DNA from: Bugula neritina | Lineage: Eukaryota > Bryozoa > Gymnolaemata > Cheilostomatida > Bugulidae | Length of the DNA: 64,000 bases | Reading direction: 5' to 3' | Assembly (NCBI GenBank): GCA_964035545.1 | Contig: OZ037766.1 | Coordinates: 25,798,126-25,862,125 of the forward strand | Shown: piece after piece, positions 23,001 to 37,892 of the stretch | Numbering within the stretch: the first letter of the stretch is position 1 | Layout of the letters: each line of letters starts with the position of its first letter | Made by a program: the position numbers and the translations under genes | The notes under the pieces: generated by a model | The model's database searches: none | What the model was told of the DNA's origin: nothing | The model's input: only the letters and a program-made list of their open reading frames with translations

Positions 23001-26000
23001 AGCTAACAGAGTGTCGTAGAGCCACTGTACCTGTTCCTGTAGCCCACACAGTTGTATATCCATGGACAGTGATGGTCAAAGTTCTGTACACATCTACCGC
23101 ACACTCTGCAGTGTTTACTCCTCAGTGGCTTAATGGTGCGACACGTATGGCAAAGTCTACTCAGGGGGTTGTCCCCCTCTTTCCAGTCATTGAAGTGTGC
23201 CACCTGTTAATGTAGAACTATATATATACGTATGCATGTATGCAACTAGTGCTAAGGCTGAGAAATTATTTTATTCAATGGCAAAATGGTAATATTTATT
23301 ATTAGTTTATTAGCAGCAATCAAAAATAAAAACAGTTGTTAGATTGGAAGAAATGCAGATATAATTCTAACATGGATATTTCAGTAACTGACACTAGATT
23401 ATTAGTGTACTGCCATTTCATCACCAAACTTGCCCCACACTAGCACTGCACCTACCCTAACACTACCCCCACCCTAACACCTCCCTAAAAGAGATCACAG
23501 TGACTGACCTGTTTGATGGCCATGTCATACTCCGGAATGTTCCGAGGCAGGTATCCAGGGTCTATAGTGTTGGCGTGATAAAGAGATATCCACATGAGAA
23601 CATTACTGACCCAGAATATAATGTGTGCTATCCACAACTCTTCCCATGTGTTGTATAAACACTGAAATTATACACATTTGTATATAGTAGCATACTAACT
23701 GTTACACATACGCACATGTGGCATAGGTAAAACAATATTAGAGTATTAACTATTGAAATTTTAATTTTGTTGCTGTAAACTTTATTCTTGGAAAAATTAT
23801 GATTCACATTTTTTAGAAAGTGGACTATTCAAAAATTTCTGAATATGAACGTGTAGAGGGTTATACATTTGTTCATTAGTGAAACATGGGTAGTTTTTAC
23901 TTTGATTTTTTGCATTTATAAGATATCTCCAAGTTGACAGAGTGGAATGACCCACTGATTCTGAAAACTATAAGTTTTAGGATAGTGAATTTTGCAAAAC
24001 TGCCAAAACTAAACCTAACTTGCTAATCAGCAAATCAGAATAGGTTTAGTTTTTTATTAAAAAAAGTAGAAAAATACAGCTTAGCACAGTCTATTAAAAA
24101 GATTACACGAGCAAGACAAAAGAAAATATGTTTACTTATGAAAAAAAAGGGTTACTGACTCATACCGACCTCAAAATAAGGAAACTGTACACACATTTCC
24201 AATTTACCAAAACCAATTTTAAAACATTAATATATTTGAATTATCAAAACATGTTTGTGTAAATTGATCAACTAATGCCATCAATCATCTTAATTCTAGA
24301 GTTATCTTTATGAGGTCAAAATATGGAAGAGTTGGTTCAAACCTTTAGTAAGTAGATAGGATACGCCCAGAAGAGCAACACAGAAAGGAAGAAGATAATG
24401 GGGTACTTTGAGTTCCCAGGAGGTCCAAATATAAGAGTTCTGAAATGCAGAATACATAGTGATACATATAACATTTCTAGTCACTTATCAGTCTGACTCA
24501 GTCACCTCTGTGACACCCTGACTCAGTCACCTTTATGACACCCTGGAGCAAGTGATATGTCTGACTCAGTCACCTCTGTGACACCCTGGAGCAAGTAGTA
24601 TTGCCATGGGCATTACCTGATGTCAAAGAAACATTCAAATACTAATAGCTAAAGTAACATTATCTTGTAAAATAACTGTCTCATCAGAGTTCGCACAGCG
24701 GTTCTCCAACTTGCCAGCTAACCTGCTACCCATTACAGTATAGGGGCTAGTGGAGACTCACAATACCACGTATACTTTTGTTGGAATAGTACTCGCAAAA
24801 TAAATTAAATTCACTAAACTACTCGTTGCTTAGGCCACTACACTATAAAAGGAACTCTTCTACAAAAATCTTACCAATTTTGCTTTGCAGCAAAAAAGAT
24901 TTATTCGATTGTATCTCAATTTCACTCAACTTTTGATCTCTTTTCGCCAATGCATATTGTGTACATGGACAATGGGAAGATAATTAAACAACTCAAATTG
25001 TATTTTAATAACACAGAAGTTGTGAGAAAATCTAAGCAAATTTATGTGCAATGTATAATAAAATATAACTCACTTCAGCTCTACTTTGCCTAAAATACTG
25101 TGGTTTTTGTCAATTTTCTTTTTCAAATAGGTCATAACTTTATCATGTTTTCTTCCTGCAGCTAAAAGGTAGGGGGTTTTTCCGTTCTTGTCTTTGAGGT
25201 CTAGTTCAATACCATCCTGTAGGGCATGGAGATGTACATAACAAGTTAGTGAGGAGATGGTGTGTCTAGACTCTAGAGTCTAGAGCATAATAAAACATTC
25301 CAAACTTGGCGTATTGTTGGCATGCAAAGAATATCCCTTTGTCACTTTACCGGCACTGCGTCTTGTGGCAGTTCGGCTTACCCACCCTTCTTCATTTAAA
25401 GCAGTAAAATAAAACACCTTAAGCTAAGGTTAAGGTTACCCAACATGATCTGAAGGGCAACCTTAACACCCCTCACATTCTGCGCCAAATGTTTGCATAA
25501 TTGTTGAAGAGAATTGTCCATGTCTTAAGCCTATCATAAAGTACTTACTATAAAAAACCAAGTCTATGGTCCAAACTTGAAAAAGTAGAAAATTAAGATT
25601 TAAAAAACAACGTTTAAAGTTCTCTAATTTGCAATTAACTACAAACTTATCTAGGAAGTCCCTTAAAACCAGTACAACATGGGTAAGATTAAAATAGAAC
25701 TATAATACTGCATGAAGACCAAGCATATATTTACATGATGTAAATGGTGTGGTGGGTATAAAAAATAAATTCTTTTTTTGGAATATTACTAGTAGATATA
25801 TAGACATGTGCGGGGGAAACTTGGTGACAAAAGCAAGGAAATGTTAAAAGCCAAAAGCTAAACTGATATTCTTTCATTGAAAAACTCCGCGAGTTCCCAA
25901 AAGAGTGCAGAAACTTCTCACCTCAAATAATTAAAAACAAGGGCAGCATCAGAACAGTTTGAAAATAGCGTCAACTCTTGTGAAAGAATTTTCAGATAAC

Positions 26001-28791
26001 TGTTCTTTGAAAATTTATCACAAATAAAAACCAAAGCAATTAAACTGTCTCTGCTTACCCGTTCACAGAGAGCTCTCACAGCACTCAGACTCCCGTTGAT
26101 ACTAGCCAGATGAAGCGCGGTCTGGCCGTAATCATCTCTTTGCTTGATGCTAAACCCGGAATAGATCAGTAGTCTCATCAATTCTTCGTGTCCTGCAACA
26201 CACGAGTCATAGTCACAGTGATAGCTACCGACAAATATAATTCTGGGAGTTGTCATACCATTTACTGATATTGCGCAATACAATAATCACACTAATGCTA
26301 TGTTGTTTCAACAGGTAATAATTATGGCTAAAGGAAACAGGGGTTTTTATAAAATTCATAATAAACTCATTTCAACAAAATATCAAATAGTATTTCTTCC
26401 CAAGTCAACTATAAAGTAGTTTACGCTTAATTTTCTACAGAGTATTGTTCAAAACTTTTCAGTCTCCAAGAGCACAGAAATTGTAATCAGCGAAAAAACA
26501 CAAACTGACATCCACATTTTATAAATAAGTACAATTAGCAAACTAAGTGTGGTGAATATTAGCTATTATGTGTTTGCCAAGTGCTGTGCAAGTATACAGA
26601 CTAGTTTAGAACAGCTACTAACCTTTGAAGCTAGCCCAGTGAAGTGCATTATCACCATCTTTGTCAGTGAGTTGCAGTCTAGCACCTTTACCCATGAGAT
26701 AGCCGGCTAGCATGGTCTTCCCATACTGTGCAGCTACTATAAGAGGAGTGCAGCCTTTGCTGTCTACGGAGTCTATGGAAACCCCCTGCTGCAAGAGCAC
26801 GTCCACCACACCTGAACGTACAGTAAAACTAGATGATGTTGTAGTTTAACAAAATAGATTATGTGCATTTATATAGACCTCATCATTAACTATACAAAAG
26901 ATGCAACATGCACATAGTAAAGGGTGCAATATGGTTGAAAACAAAGTTTAATCTAATTGATGAAAAATAATCTTCTAATTTTCTGGTCACCATTGCTTTT
27001 CGCACATAGATTGCCATTAGCATATGTACATCACTACAGCTATAACCTTAGAAACAACAATACAGTCAAACATGAACATGCTACTCTAAGTTCCTAGATT
27101 TGTTTTTAAAAAATAAGAATCTTACTAATGTGCCCATTGGTGCAGGCCCAGTGAATAGGGCGAGGCTGGGGTTCAGCATCAGACGGCTCATTCACTGGAA
27201 CCCCCTGTTCTATCAGATACTTCAACATCTGCACATGACCTCCTAGACAAGCCCAGTGAACAGCAGTATGACCTTTGTCATCTCGCTGTCTCAGAATCTC
27301 TGGACCAGACTTTTCTACAAACTTCTGCGCAGGTACAACCAGCCTAAGGGAACACAATAAACTTAGCTAAATTACTGCAATGCTACCATGTTGAATTACT
27401 GCAATCATGTTTACCTGGGATATGAAAACCCGACTACAAAATCTGAGAAGAAAAGCTCTTTTTCATTGCACCACCTGATAATTTCATATATTTTGTTATC
27501 TAAAACTTCTCATTCCCTAATAAACTTGAAAATTAATGAACTCTATTAATATTATAGTGTTTTAAAAGTTTTGCAATGCTGGGCGGCAATAAATTCAACT
27601 TCTACAAAGTCGTAATATACAGTCACAGTGCCATTTAACCACACATAAATAACCTAACAACTAATATATAAATACTAATGCATATACTGAAACTTAATTA
27701 ACACTAAATCAGTTAATGTGATTTACTACAAATAAATATTAATATTAAAACTAATAGTACTAGTAATACTAATAGTTTAACTGTATTATAATTATGTTCT
27801 CAAGTCAAAGACACACTAATAATGGAACTTATTTTTCTAACTAATATACAAATAGTAATACTACTATCAGTATTTTTGGATAAATTTTAAATCATTCTAC
27901 TCTTATGTTCAATATTAAAAAATGGCTTTAAACTTTACTCAGGCTAAACATGAACTGACAGCCAAAGTGATTGTGATACTGGTAGACTTGTGTAACACTA
28001 ACTCTCACACTCACACTGACAGTGACACTAAGACGAAGAGTAAGTAACTCAGCAACTATAACTATAAGTGTAACTGTAACTGTAAGTCAAAGTGTAAGTG
28101 TAACTGACTTTGTAAGTATAAGATTAAATGTAAGGTTGAGTCAAAGTGAAAGTGTTAGCTATAGAAATAGCCATAATCAACTTCAAGTTCAAGCATCAGC
28201 ATCACTACCAGTATGAGTATGGACTATGATGCCACTATGGTCAAGGGAATGGAAATCCAGTGTACTGTGTAGTGCTCTGTATTAGTACTACTAGTACTAG
28301 TAGCAGCAGTACTACTAGTATTACTAGTACTACTAGTATTACTAGTACTACTACTACTACTACTACTAGTAGTGATAGACTGATAGTACTACTACAGTAC
28401 TAGTACTAGTAGTACTACTACCAGTACTACCAGTACTAGTATTACTATTAGACATAGTACAATAGATATAGTAGTACTAGTAGTAGTACTACTACCACTA
28501 CCACTAGCACTACTACTAGACTACTAGTAAGTGTAACTAGTAAAGTAATATAACTACTACTACTAGTACTAATAAACTACAAGTTCAAGTTCACTAGTTG
28601 AGTACAAGTATTACTACTACTATTTCTTTATCTTACCCAGCTTTAATAGCATCAAAAATTGTTGGCTCTTTTGTAGCCTTTGTGTTTGTTTCAGAAGAGC
28701 CAAGCACCGGTTTAATATAGCTGTCAATATTAGCTAGTTTTTGATAAAACTCTTTTTCATCCATTGGGTTTCGTTTGAAAGCCGTCGCCAT
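20063..28791 (-). CDS. Ankyrin-repeat DHHC protein S-acyltransferase (HIP14/AKR1 type)
   Basis: Exons: 28637-28791, 27126-27343, 26623-26811, 26059-26192, 25074-25216, 24343-24439, 23509-23661, 23031-23203, then either 21514-21679 or 20855-21032, then 20063-20251. This gives 538 or 542 residues, both in frame. Six ankyrin repeats (about 60-275) include [20 protein letters not shown] and [20 protein letters not shown]. Two membrane segments follow ([35 protein letters not shown]). The cytosolic Cys-rich domain has Cys 381, 384, 395, 398, 401 and 415 and catalytic DHHC Cys 409 ([13 protein letters not shown]). The last exon carries the TTxE motif (TTNE, 485-488 in the 538-residue form) and ends SLHSVRVA. 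The enzyme attaches palmitate to cysteines of Golgi or vesicle clients; the ankyrin part recruits substrates in HIP14 and AKR1. The ATG at 28791 is the first in its frame. Confidence 0.9.
20500..20630. repeat. Short tandem repeat in the last DHHC intron
   Basis: Three units of the form AGGTGTATAACTGAAGCCAT spaced about 28 bases, with a decayed continuation (TTGAAGCCATTGC, TGAAGCCATATCC). It lies between exon B and the last exon. Confidence 0.6.
20855..21032 (-). other. Alternative exon B of the DHHC gene (TM3-loop-TM4)
   Basis: 178 nt. It needs the same two-base overhang as exon A (AG plus G gives Arg) and also ends in phase 0 (GGTGCG, then GTGAGT). It encodes [19 protein letters not shown], a loop with [13 protein letters not shown], and [19 protein letters not shown]. 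Splicing A to B would shift the frame, because A ends in phase 0 while B needs two bases, and B read in phase 0 meets TAG at its second codon. A and B are therefore substitutes, not successive exons. Confidence 0.75.
21514..21679 (-). other. Alternative exon A of the DHHC gene (TM3-loop-TM4)
   Basis: 166 nt. It accepts the two-base overhang of exon 20-kb upstream neighbour 23031-23203 (AG plus A gives Arg) and ends in phase 0 at GTAAGT. It encodes [16 protein letters not shown], a short loop with HHIYLTEG, and [18 protein letters not shown], then joins [12 protein letters not shown] of the last exon. The start [11 protein letters not shown] is close to the usual DHHC sequence after the Cys-rich domain. 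Confidence 0.75.
24491..24596. repeat. Tandem repeat GTCTGACTCAGTCACCTCTG-type
   Basis: Three units built on GACTCAGTCACCTCTGTGAC and ACCCTGGAGCAAGT, about 26 to 40 bases apart, in the DHHC intron just before (minus-strand sense) the 24343-24439 exon, about 50 bases from its acceptor. Confidence 0.7.
27730..28620. repeat. Cryptically simple ACT/AGT block ending at DHHC exon 1
   Basis: Starts with AAACTAATAGTACTAGTAAT, passes through TAAGTGTAACTGTAAGTC-like units and ends as pure ACT/AGT triplets (ACTACTAGTACTACTAGTAT). The last repeats stop about 10 bases from the donor of exon 1 (28637). Confidence 0.8.
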
Positions 28792-30321
28792 GATACCAGC
28801 TTTTTTCTCACTGTTGGAGAACACTACTCTAGTTCAGCGAATAGGTCAAACAAACTTAAGGCTTATAATACAGTTTGGAGACCATTGTCGGGCTATAGCT
28901 CTTTGGGATAAAAGAGAGGTTTCGCTGTCGCTCTAATTAGTTCACAATGCCTAAGCTGTTTCCGATCTGAAATAACTAATAACTAATAACTATAACTATA
29001 AGTAATAACTAAATAAGACAAATCATTTTAATTCAAAATCAATTTCAATGATGTCTATAATCATAATGATAATTATAAATATTATAGGCCATTCATTGTT
29101 TATTTGAAATTTATATTTGTCGTTGATCATGATGATGACTAATGAGTCATGGCTTTGTCATACTCATTGTCATTGTGATACCAGATTGAAATACTCATAC
29201 TGCTACTCTTACTCAGTTACACTTACAGTTACTGTCTTAATCTTAATTCTTAGTCTTAGTAACTGTCTTACTATTACTGATAGTGATACTCATACTGATA
29301 GTAATGGTAATAAGTAATAAATAATAAGTGATATTGAGATTCAGATACTGAGTCTGATTGCTATCCCTGGCTGATAGTCACAATCAATTATACTTATAGT
29401 GATACTGATAGTCATACTGATACTCATGCCAGTGCTGGTAGTGGTTGATTTTGACTATCACTATGAGTATGACTCAGTGACAGTTTCATGATGGTGAGCC
29501 ATGACTGATGACTCATCTCATAACTCATGAGTCATCAGTTATGAGAGTGAATGTGATCATGATATTATTATAATGATAATGATAATAATTATGAAGAAAT
29601 TAAAACTCACATTAAACTGCAAGTTATACTTATTGTTATTATAAATATTTATATGACATTTTCTTAGTTAGCTTTTCAATCTAACAAACCAAAAAAATAA
29701 TTGGAAAGGGCTCTGTCTAACACTTTCAAAAAATCCTTAAAATTTTGATATACAAGACTATTAAAATCTAACAATCTAACAAATCAACAAAGTATTAGGA
29801 ACTGGCTCTGTCTAACACTTCTAACAAATCCTCAAAATGTTGATATATAAAAACCATTAAAATCTAAAAGTCCAACACTTTAACAAACATTTTCAACAAT
29901 TATGATACACTAGTCAGCCCTTGTCTAACAGTTGTATCCATAGCTTTCTACACTTCCAAATATGTTGGTAGGGCTCATCTAACACCATCTAAGAGCCTTC
30001 AACAAAATGCTATTCAGTGAGGAATTATTCATCAAAATCTCCGTTTCTGCACCTAATGGATAATTATGTTGAATATTAACACAAATAATAATATCAATAT
30101 TGATATTTATGGTTGTAATATTTGGCTCTAATAGAGTTATAAATAGCTGGAACTGAAAATATAATTGTATGTTTGTAATAAGTTTGGGTCTAGTTTTAAT
30201 GAGTCAAAGCTCAATTTGGTAGTTGTATCATTTTCGAATTGTTATAGAATATATTGCACTTTAGTTAATTTTAATAATTTATAGATAAAATAAGAAACCA
30301 TTCTTTTCATTTTAAAGCAGG
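28792..30321. promoter_or_regulatory. Head-to-head promoter region of the DHHC gene and RBX1
   Basis: The start codons face away from each other across 1.5 kb. It contains another simple block at 29120-29600 (ACTCATACTGATAGT-like) and a degenerate repeat of roughly 100 bp at 29670-29995. A good acceptor (TTTTAAAGCAG) ends one base before the RBX1 ATG, so a non-coding first exon of RBX1 may lie here. No TATA box can be singled out. Confidence 0.5.
29670..29995. repeat. Degenerate ~95-110 bp tandem repeat
   Basis: GGGCTCTGTCTAACACTTTC near 29709, TGGCTCTGTCTAACACTTCT near 29804, AGCCCTTGTCTAACAGTTG near 29916 and GGGCTCATCTAACACC near 29970 mark three to four units. Between them are AAAATTTTGATATACAAGAC and AAAATGTTGATATATAAAAA, each followed by ATTAAAATCTAA. 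Confidence 0.65.
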
Positions 30322-32330
<2,009 letters not shown>

Positions 32331-33660
32331 TTGAAATATTCATATTTTCTTTGTATTATAAGATAATCCTTACCAAAAAATTGTAAATGAGAAGCTTTTT
32401 GAAGGGCCATGAAAATTGTTACTATTAATGTGCGAATTATATTATCTTACACTCATAAGCTATCAATATAAAATATATATCTATTAATCAATGATTGATT
32501 ATTTTGCATCGCATCACCTATAATCACAATAAAACTTCCCATCATTGTTTTATTCGGCTATTACCAACCTTGTGACATGCGTGACCTATAAAATAATGTA
32601 CTGCGTATTATCAGCGAGTTGGATATTTAAACAAAAGTTGATAACAGAATTTAACAAGTTTTTTTTAAACTTGGTAAGCTGGGTATGTTTTGTGTTTCAC
32701 TATGTAAGTTTTGTCAATGGCTTCTGTTATGCTCAACAAAAGGTTTTCATTTGCACAGTTCAAGTTCACGGCATCTGCAAGTATAGCATTTGTAATCTTT
32801 CTCCAGGCCTCTAATTCTAGTCTATTTACCTCACAGAATCGAGTACTACCAGTAAGATTATGGTTCAGCTTCGCAGCTAGTATGTATATATATTTTATTC
32901 AACTGTTACTAATATTTAGATAATCTACAAAGTTAGATAATATTATATTTATATCTGGCAAAAAGTAATTGGTCGAAAATTCAATGAATTTGTGACTCTC
33001 TAGCAAAAGAATGTGTGTTTTGCAACTTAGATTAACAAAAAACTTGAAGAAGAATTATTAAAATTGAAAGTAACAAATATTGAACGCACCAAGTTTACTT
33101 TTGTTGATTTGTCATAGCATACAAAATTGTAAAAACTAAATTAATATACACTAGCAAATAAAATACAGTTTGTTATTGATAGTGCTGCTCGTCACGGCTT
33201 GAATCGCTCACACATATGTGCACATCCAGACGTCCTACTTTATATTATATAATGAACAAACTCAGCATGCACTTATCAAATTGCTTGTTTCTACAAATAA
33301 AAGAGAAAAAATTAGAAATTCAAATTGCACTACTAACATTAGGAAATAAAAATAGTAGTCATGCAGGTTAAGATCAGATATATATTCTAAGTTTACAAGA
33401 GATGGCAAAATTTAACTTATATTTTCTGCAAACAAACCCGAACACCATATGGTCCGTTGAAATGCTGTTAGTATTGTTTACATACGCTCTGCAGGTCTGC
33501 ACTGTATTATAAAATTTTATTTCGGTCAAAAGTCCACCAACCAACTTGTTTTATAATCTGAAACTAAATTATGTAATCAAACGATCAATGTAGAAAAGTG
33601 GTATGAGTTTTCTTTAGGGTTTGTCAAATTTGTTAAATGGGTGTTACCTGAAAATATCTC
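32331..33660. other. Downstream of RBX1; one unexplained minus-strand open stretch
   Basis: A possible AATAAA at 32528-32533 ends the RBX1 mRNA. On the minus strand 32665-32882 is open for about 70 codons without a Met, with ordinary protein-like composition (LNHNLTGSTRFCEV, LEAWRKITNAILADAV), ending in TAA. I recognise no family. The rest is AT-rich. Confidence 0.4.
32528..32533 (+). terminator. Possible polyadenylation signal of RBX1
   Basis: AATAAA about 200 bases after the RBX1 stop codon. Confidence 0.4.
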
Positions 33661-33820
33661 TTATACTGAGGGACTTGTTCTATCAACACAAATTGCTGCC
33701 TTAAGTGTTGCAAATCTTTGGAGGAAGTTCTGTCTTAGTGTTGAATTACCAATAATATAAATAAAAAAGTTTCCAGTGTGGTTACAGCTTTGTAACATGG
33801 CTACAACTTTGGCGAAGGTG
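33661..33820 (-). pseudogene. Second copy of the 7TM receptor C-terminal fragment (truncated)
   Basis: The frame reads FAKVVAMLQSCNHTGNFFIY, IIGNSTLRQNFLQRF, then ATLKAAICVDRTSPSV and stop, aligning with the fragment at 10607-10831 including the stop codon. Similarity continues about 50 bases past the stop (GTAACACCCATTT against GTAACGCCCACTAA). Upstream it breaks off before TM6, near a TA array at 33836-33861. It is a fragment without a start or acceptor. Confidence 0.55.
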
Positions 33821-33835
33821 TGTGTTTCTCTACCC

Positions 33836-33861
33836 ATATATATATATATATATATATATAT
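33836..33861. repeat. (TA)n microsatellite
   Basis: TA dinucleotides about 15 bases upstream (minus-strand sense) of the truncated receptor fragment. Confidence 0.9.
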
Positions 33862-36800
33862 TATTTGTGATTGTTTATTGTAATATTATGTGATATAAAT
33901 GCAGAGTACTTTTTTACTTTATTGATGTAAAAAATTGTGATCCAAAGCTGCATACACTCTGAAAAACGCAACAAAATAAACTTTATATAAATTTTGAAAA
34001 ATTAAATTGAGTCATACCTTAATATTTTTTGAATAAATCAATATTTTGCCTTATTTGTTTCTCATAAATTATCTTAATATGACACAGTGAGGGAAACAAT
34101 GCTTTTTTTTTTCTATGTAATAATGCATATGAGCTTTGCTGGAGTTTTATTTATTGCCTATAAATCAAAATCATACCTTGCTGTTAATATCAGAAATCAA
34201 CTCAAATTTCCATTAACCTGATAGAAAAAGATGCGCACATACATGTATAATAATATAAGCTAGCCGCAGGGCTGGAAATACGTAAGACGCAGTTGTCTTC
34301 CCCGCACTTCCGCGTCCACATTTTCATTTTTGCTGTTATACTGCGTATAGTACTTAATCGAGGTTTGATAGTTACTAATCTCGATACACACGGTTAAATG
34401 AGCGGCTCATAATTATTCCGTTTGATGGTGACCTCTATAAGTATAATCATGCTGGAAGGTCAATTGTTTAATGCTAATCTCTGAGGGTTTCACATTGTGA
34501 TTGTCATTGGTCCCAGAGGTTGGGAAATAACTTAGTAAGGTAAATACTAAATTAATACTACACAATTGAGTATCACAGTCACTTAATAATGATTTATCAC
34601 CATTGTTAACAACTATCAGTATCACTATTTAATAATTATTATAAATATAAGTATTAGTATAACATTACTATTACTATTACTATTAGTATTCGGTTTAACT
34701 GTAAGTCTAAGTGTAAGACTAAGTGTAACATTCACAGTCACTGTTAGTGTTAGTCACTGTAAGTGTAAGTTAAGCCTTAACGCCTAAAGTATATAACTAT
34801 TCCAATTTCATTGTATTGACTTTGAGTATGTGTATGGTATTGGTAATATGGTATCACTATGCGTATGATAATCATAATGTTATTAATGTCAATGACAATA
34901 GTAAAATACTAATAATAGACTACTACAAGTTGTAGTACTAATACTAATAGTAATAGTATTAGTAATATTATTACTAATAGTAATACTCATACTGTAATAG
35001 TAATATAGTTATCATAGAATGAAATTCAAATTGAATATGATTTATTCATTAACTATTAGTATTAGATTTAGTATTTATAATACTAATAGTAATACTAATA
35101 GTAATAGTGATGCTGACACTGATAGTGATAGTCATAGTGATACTTATACTTATAGTTATATTATAATTAATATTATACTTATTGCTTATACTTAATCTTA
35201 TGCTTATAGTCTTATACTAAATTTTAAAGTTGCAGTAAAATCAAATAATAATAATAATATAACAACATTTTAATGTATATTAATAATTTTAATAAAAGTA
35301 GATATGTAATAAATAATAATAATTGACTAATTACAGTTAGACTGTTACTAATACTAATTCAAGTAATTGTAATTATCATTTTTGTTAGTAAAATTATTAA
35401 TAATGTCATTATTAATTATAATTCTTTATATTGTATTTATAAAATTAAATGTAAAAATAACTTTAAATAGCTCACTAAGTAGTGAGTTATTGAAACTGTG
35501 ACAGCTTTACATCAACTATAAGAACGAACGACTCAAAATTAAAGGGCAATTGACAAGTTGTCAACAGAAAAACTTGCTTTGATCTTGCTCTTACTTCCAA
35601 ACACTCGCAGTCATAGTGATAATTTCAAGTTTAAGTAATGTTGAGTTGAGCTCTAGTCTGGTCCAGTCTAGTCATAGCCCTAGTTAGCAGAGATGTGTGC
35701 CTCATATGCTAAGAAGGGTAGCACATTAGACTATAAATCTGTTGCAGTTATGTAGGTACAGGTCACTAGCTGAATTGCTAATTATAATAGTCGAAATATA
35801 GACTATAGGAGCCACATTCATAGCAAATGGATTGAAACTGTGAAACTGCCAGTAACTATGGTTATTATTATTTTCCATGAGTATCTGTATTTTCTCTCCA
35901 GTTACTTCTGCCTCTTTAGCTGAAGCCGTATACCATTAAACATGAATAAAAGTGCCCGATTCCCAAGGCCCACTTTACTCTATTCCAGGGATTCTGGGCA
36001 TAGTCTAGATCTAGATTACCTAATAATATATTATATTACCACATGAATAATAGTGTTGAGTATAATAATTGTTTTACTATTACTACGTCTTCCAATGCAA
36101 AATCTACATGGTAGAATCAAATTACATACTATCAGTTTAGTGTAATATCTTTATCACTATGATATATGTTGTAAAATTAGTAACTTGATACCAGTATAAG
36201 TATCCTATTGTATGATAATCTACATTCAGTCTGGTGCTAATGTTAGTATTAACAGACAATACAGGTAGTAATCCATCAATGGTATCAATAAAATATGTTA
36301 CACTTGATGTAATTTGGTTTGTATAGATGTTGGACAGCTCTCAGTGATACCACTGCCATAACTAAACACGTTAAATCCTCTTTCGAGGACGATTCATTTT
36401 AATTCGGACAGTAATTAAAATTATTTACCAAGTCAAACAACTGAATTTTTGAAATCATATTTTTACAGCAAAACAGATTGTTCCAGTTATCAAAGTAGCA
36501 GAAGGACAGTTTTGGTTCTGCTTGTGATATGCATCCTTTTAGAACTGAACTTGCCAACTTGTTAGTTTTGAACTGAAAAGTTGATTTGTTAGGGGCTCTT
36601 ACTAACCCAGTTACAGTTGCTACTGGAGAGTTACCATTACAAGTCACTGTGAGTTATCAGTAAAAGCTGTTAGCTTATGACTGTATTACTGCTACAGCTA
36701 CTTTCTTGCTAGCCACGGTAATAGTATTATGCTGAATAGTGAAGCTCAAGTGGCTTAACTTACTATTTGCTAGTAACCAACAGCTCTTTTATTTTGATTT

Positions 36801-37892
36801 TAGCCACTCCATTAACTACTTAGCCTAGTAACTAGTACTCCAACTCTCCAGTATGCTACCCCATGTGGCAATAAATGTTATTTGTCCATTTCATTGACTG
36901 GTTTTCATTTCTTTGTTCTTTGATGTTTTCATTTATGACAGTTACAAGATCCTTTGTCTTAGTAGATATTAAAACTCCCCGATATTTTTTATCAATAGTG
37001 CTGGGATACTGTTAGTCATTTACACAAGATTGGGAGGTGACCATCACCAAACTATTCTACTACATTTAATCTATTAGTATTGTCTACACTCTACACTTTG
37101 TGGCTTGCTCAGGTTGCTCTTATGGTCTAGCTGTTGACTGAGTTAGGATGATCTGTGGTTTAATCAGGTCGAAATGGTCAATGTTATTGTTTCTCTAAAC
37201 ATATATAAACCAACAACAGTTGAGGGACTGGTTATTTTATTTTTCTTTTCTTGAACTTTGTTATCAATTAATATTTCCTTTAGTTCCAGCTATCTTAACT
37301 ACATTATGATTCCAACCACAATGATTATGGTGTTGCACATGCTATTGTTACACTGGTTTAACTGTTAGTTATGTCACAACCATGGATATTATACCATTAT
37401 ATAGGTTATTGTCTTGTGACCAGTTGAAGTCTCCGGCTACATTTAGTTAGGTGATGTTAATCTAGTATGGGTAGTAATAGCTGTGCAAATCTCATCAAAC
37501 TTTATGGTTTTATTGTTTGTGTAAATGCATCTTGTTCTGATAGTAAGATTGGAATGTAACTTCAAAAGAACTACTAGCATTTACTTGCTGATATTTCTTT
37601 TCAAGGTGAAAGTATACAGTCAACTTTAACAGATACACTTAAAGTAGAGGAACGTTTTGGCACCAGTGCATGCTGTCTAATTCCAAGTCTGGGATCTTCT
37701 GGGATGTTGTCATATCTTCTGGAATATTCTGGAATATTGTGAGATGTAAACTTAGCTTCAGAACTACTATATTCTCAGTTGGGAGTCAATCATGGCACAC
37801 GACTGAAGGGGACTGACTATCTGTGAACTCTAACATATCTGTGATCATTCACCCTCCACACAATCTCCTAACTGATAAACACTAGAGTCGTC
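33862..37892. other. Intergenic region upstream of the GRAF-like gene
   Basis: No gene recognised. A cryptically simple block fills about 34640-35200. The rest is AT-rich with scattered TAGTAA/ACTAGT motifs. The GRAF promoter and any 5' UTR exons should lie towards the right end. The longest open stretch (36399-36647, minus) has no family resemblance and no convincing splice sites. Confidence 0.5.
34640..35200. repeat. Cryptically simple ACT/AGT/AAT block
   Basis: AAGTATTAGTATAACATTAC, then TAAGTCTAAGTGTAAGACTA, then TACTAATAGTAATAGTATTA and TGATAGTGATAGTCATAGTG. The vocabulary is that of the blocks at 3300 and 45890. Confidence 0.75.

Noticed and set aside
36399-36647. 82-codon minus-strand ORF
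   Set aside because: No homology that I recognise, no good acceptor or donor, and its length is unremarkable for this window.
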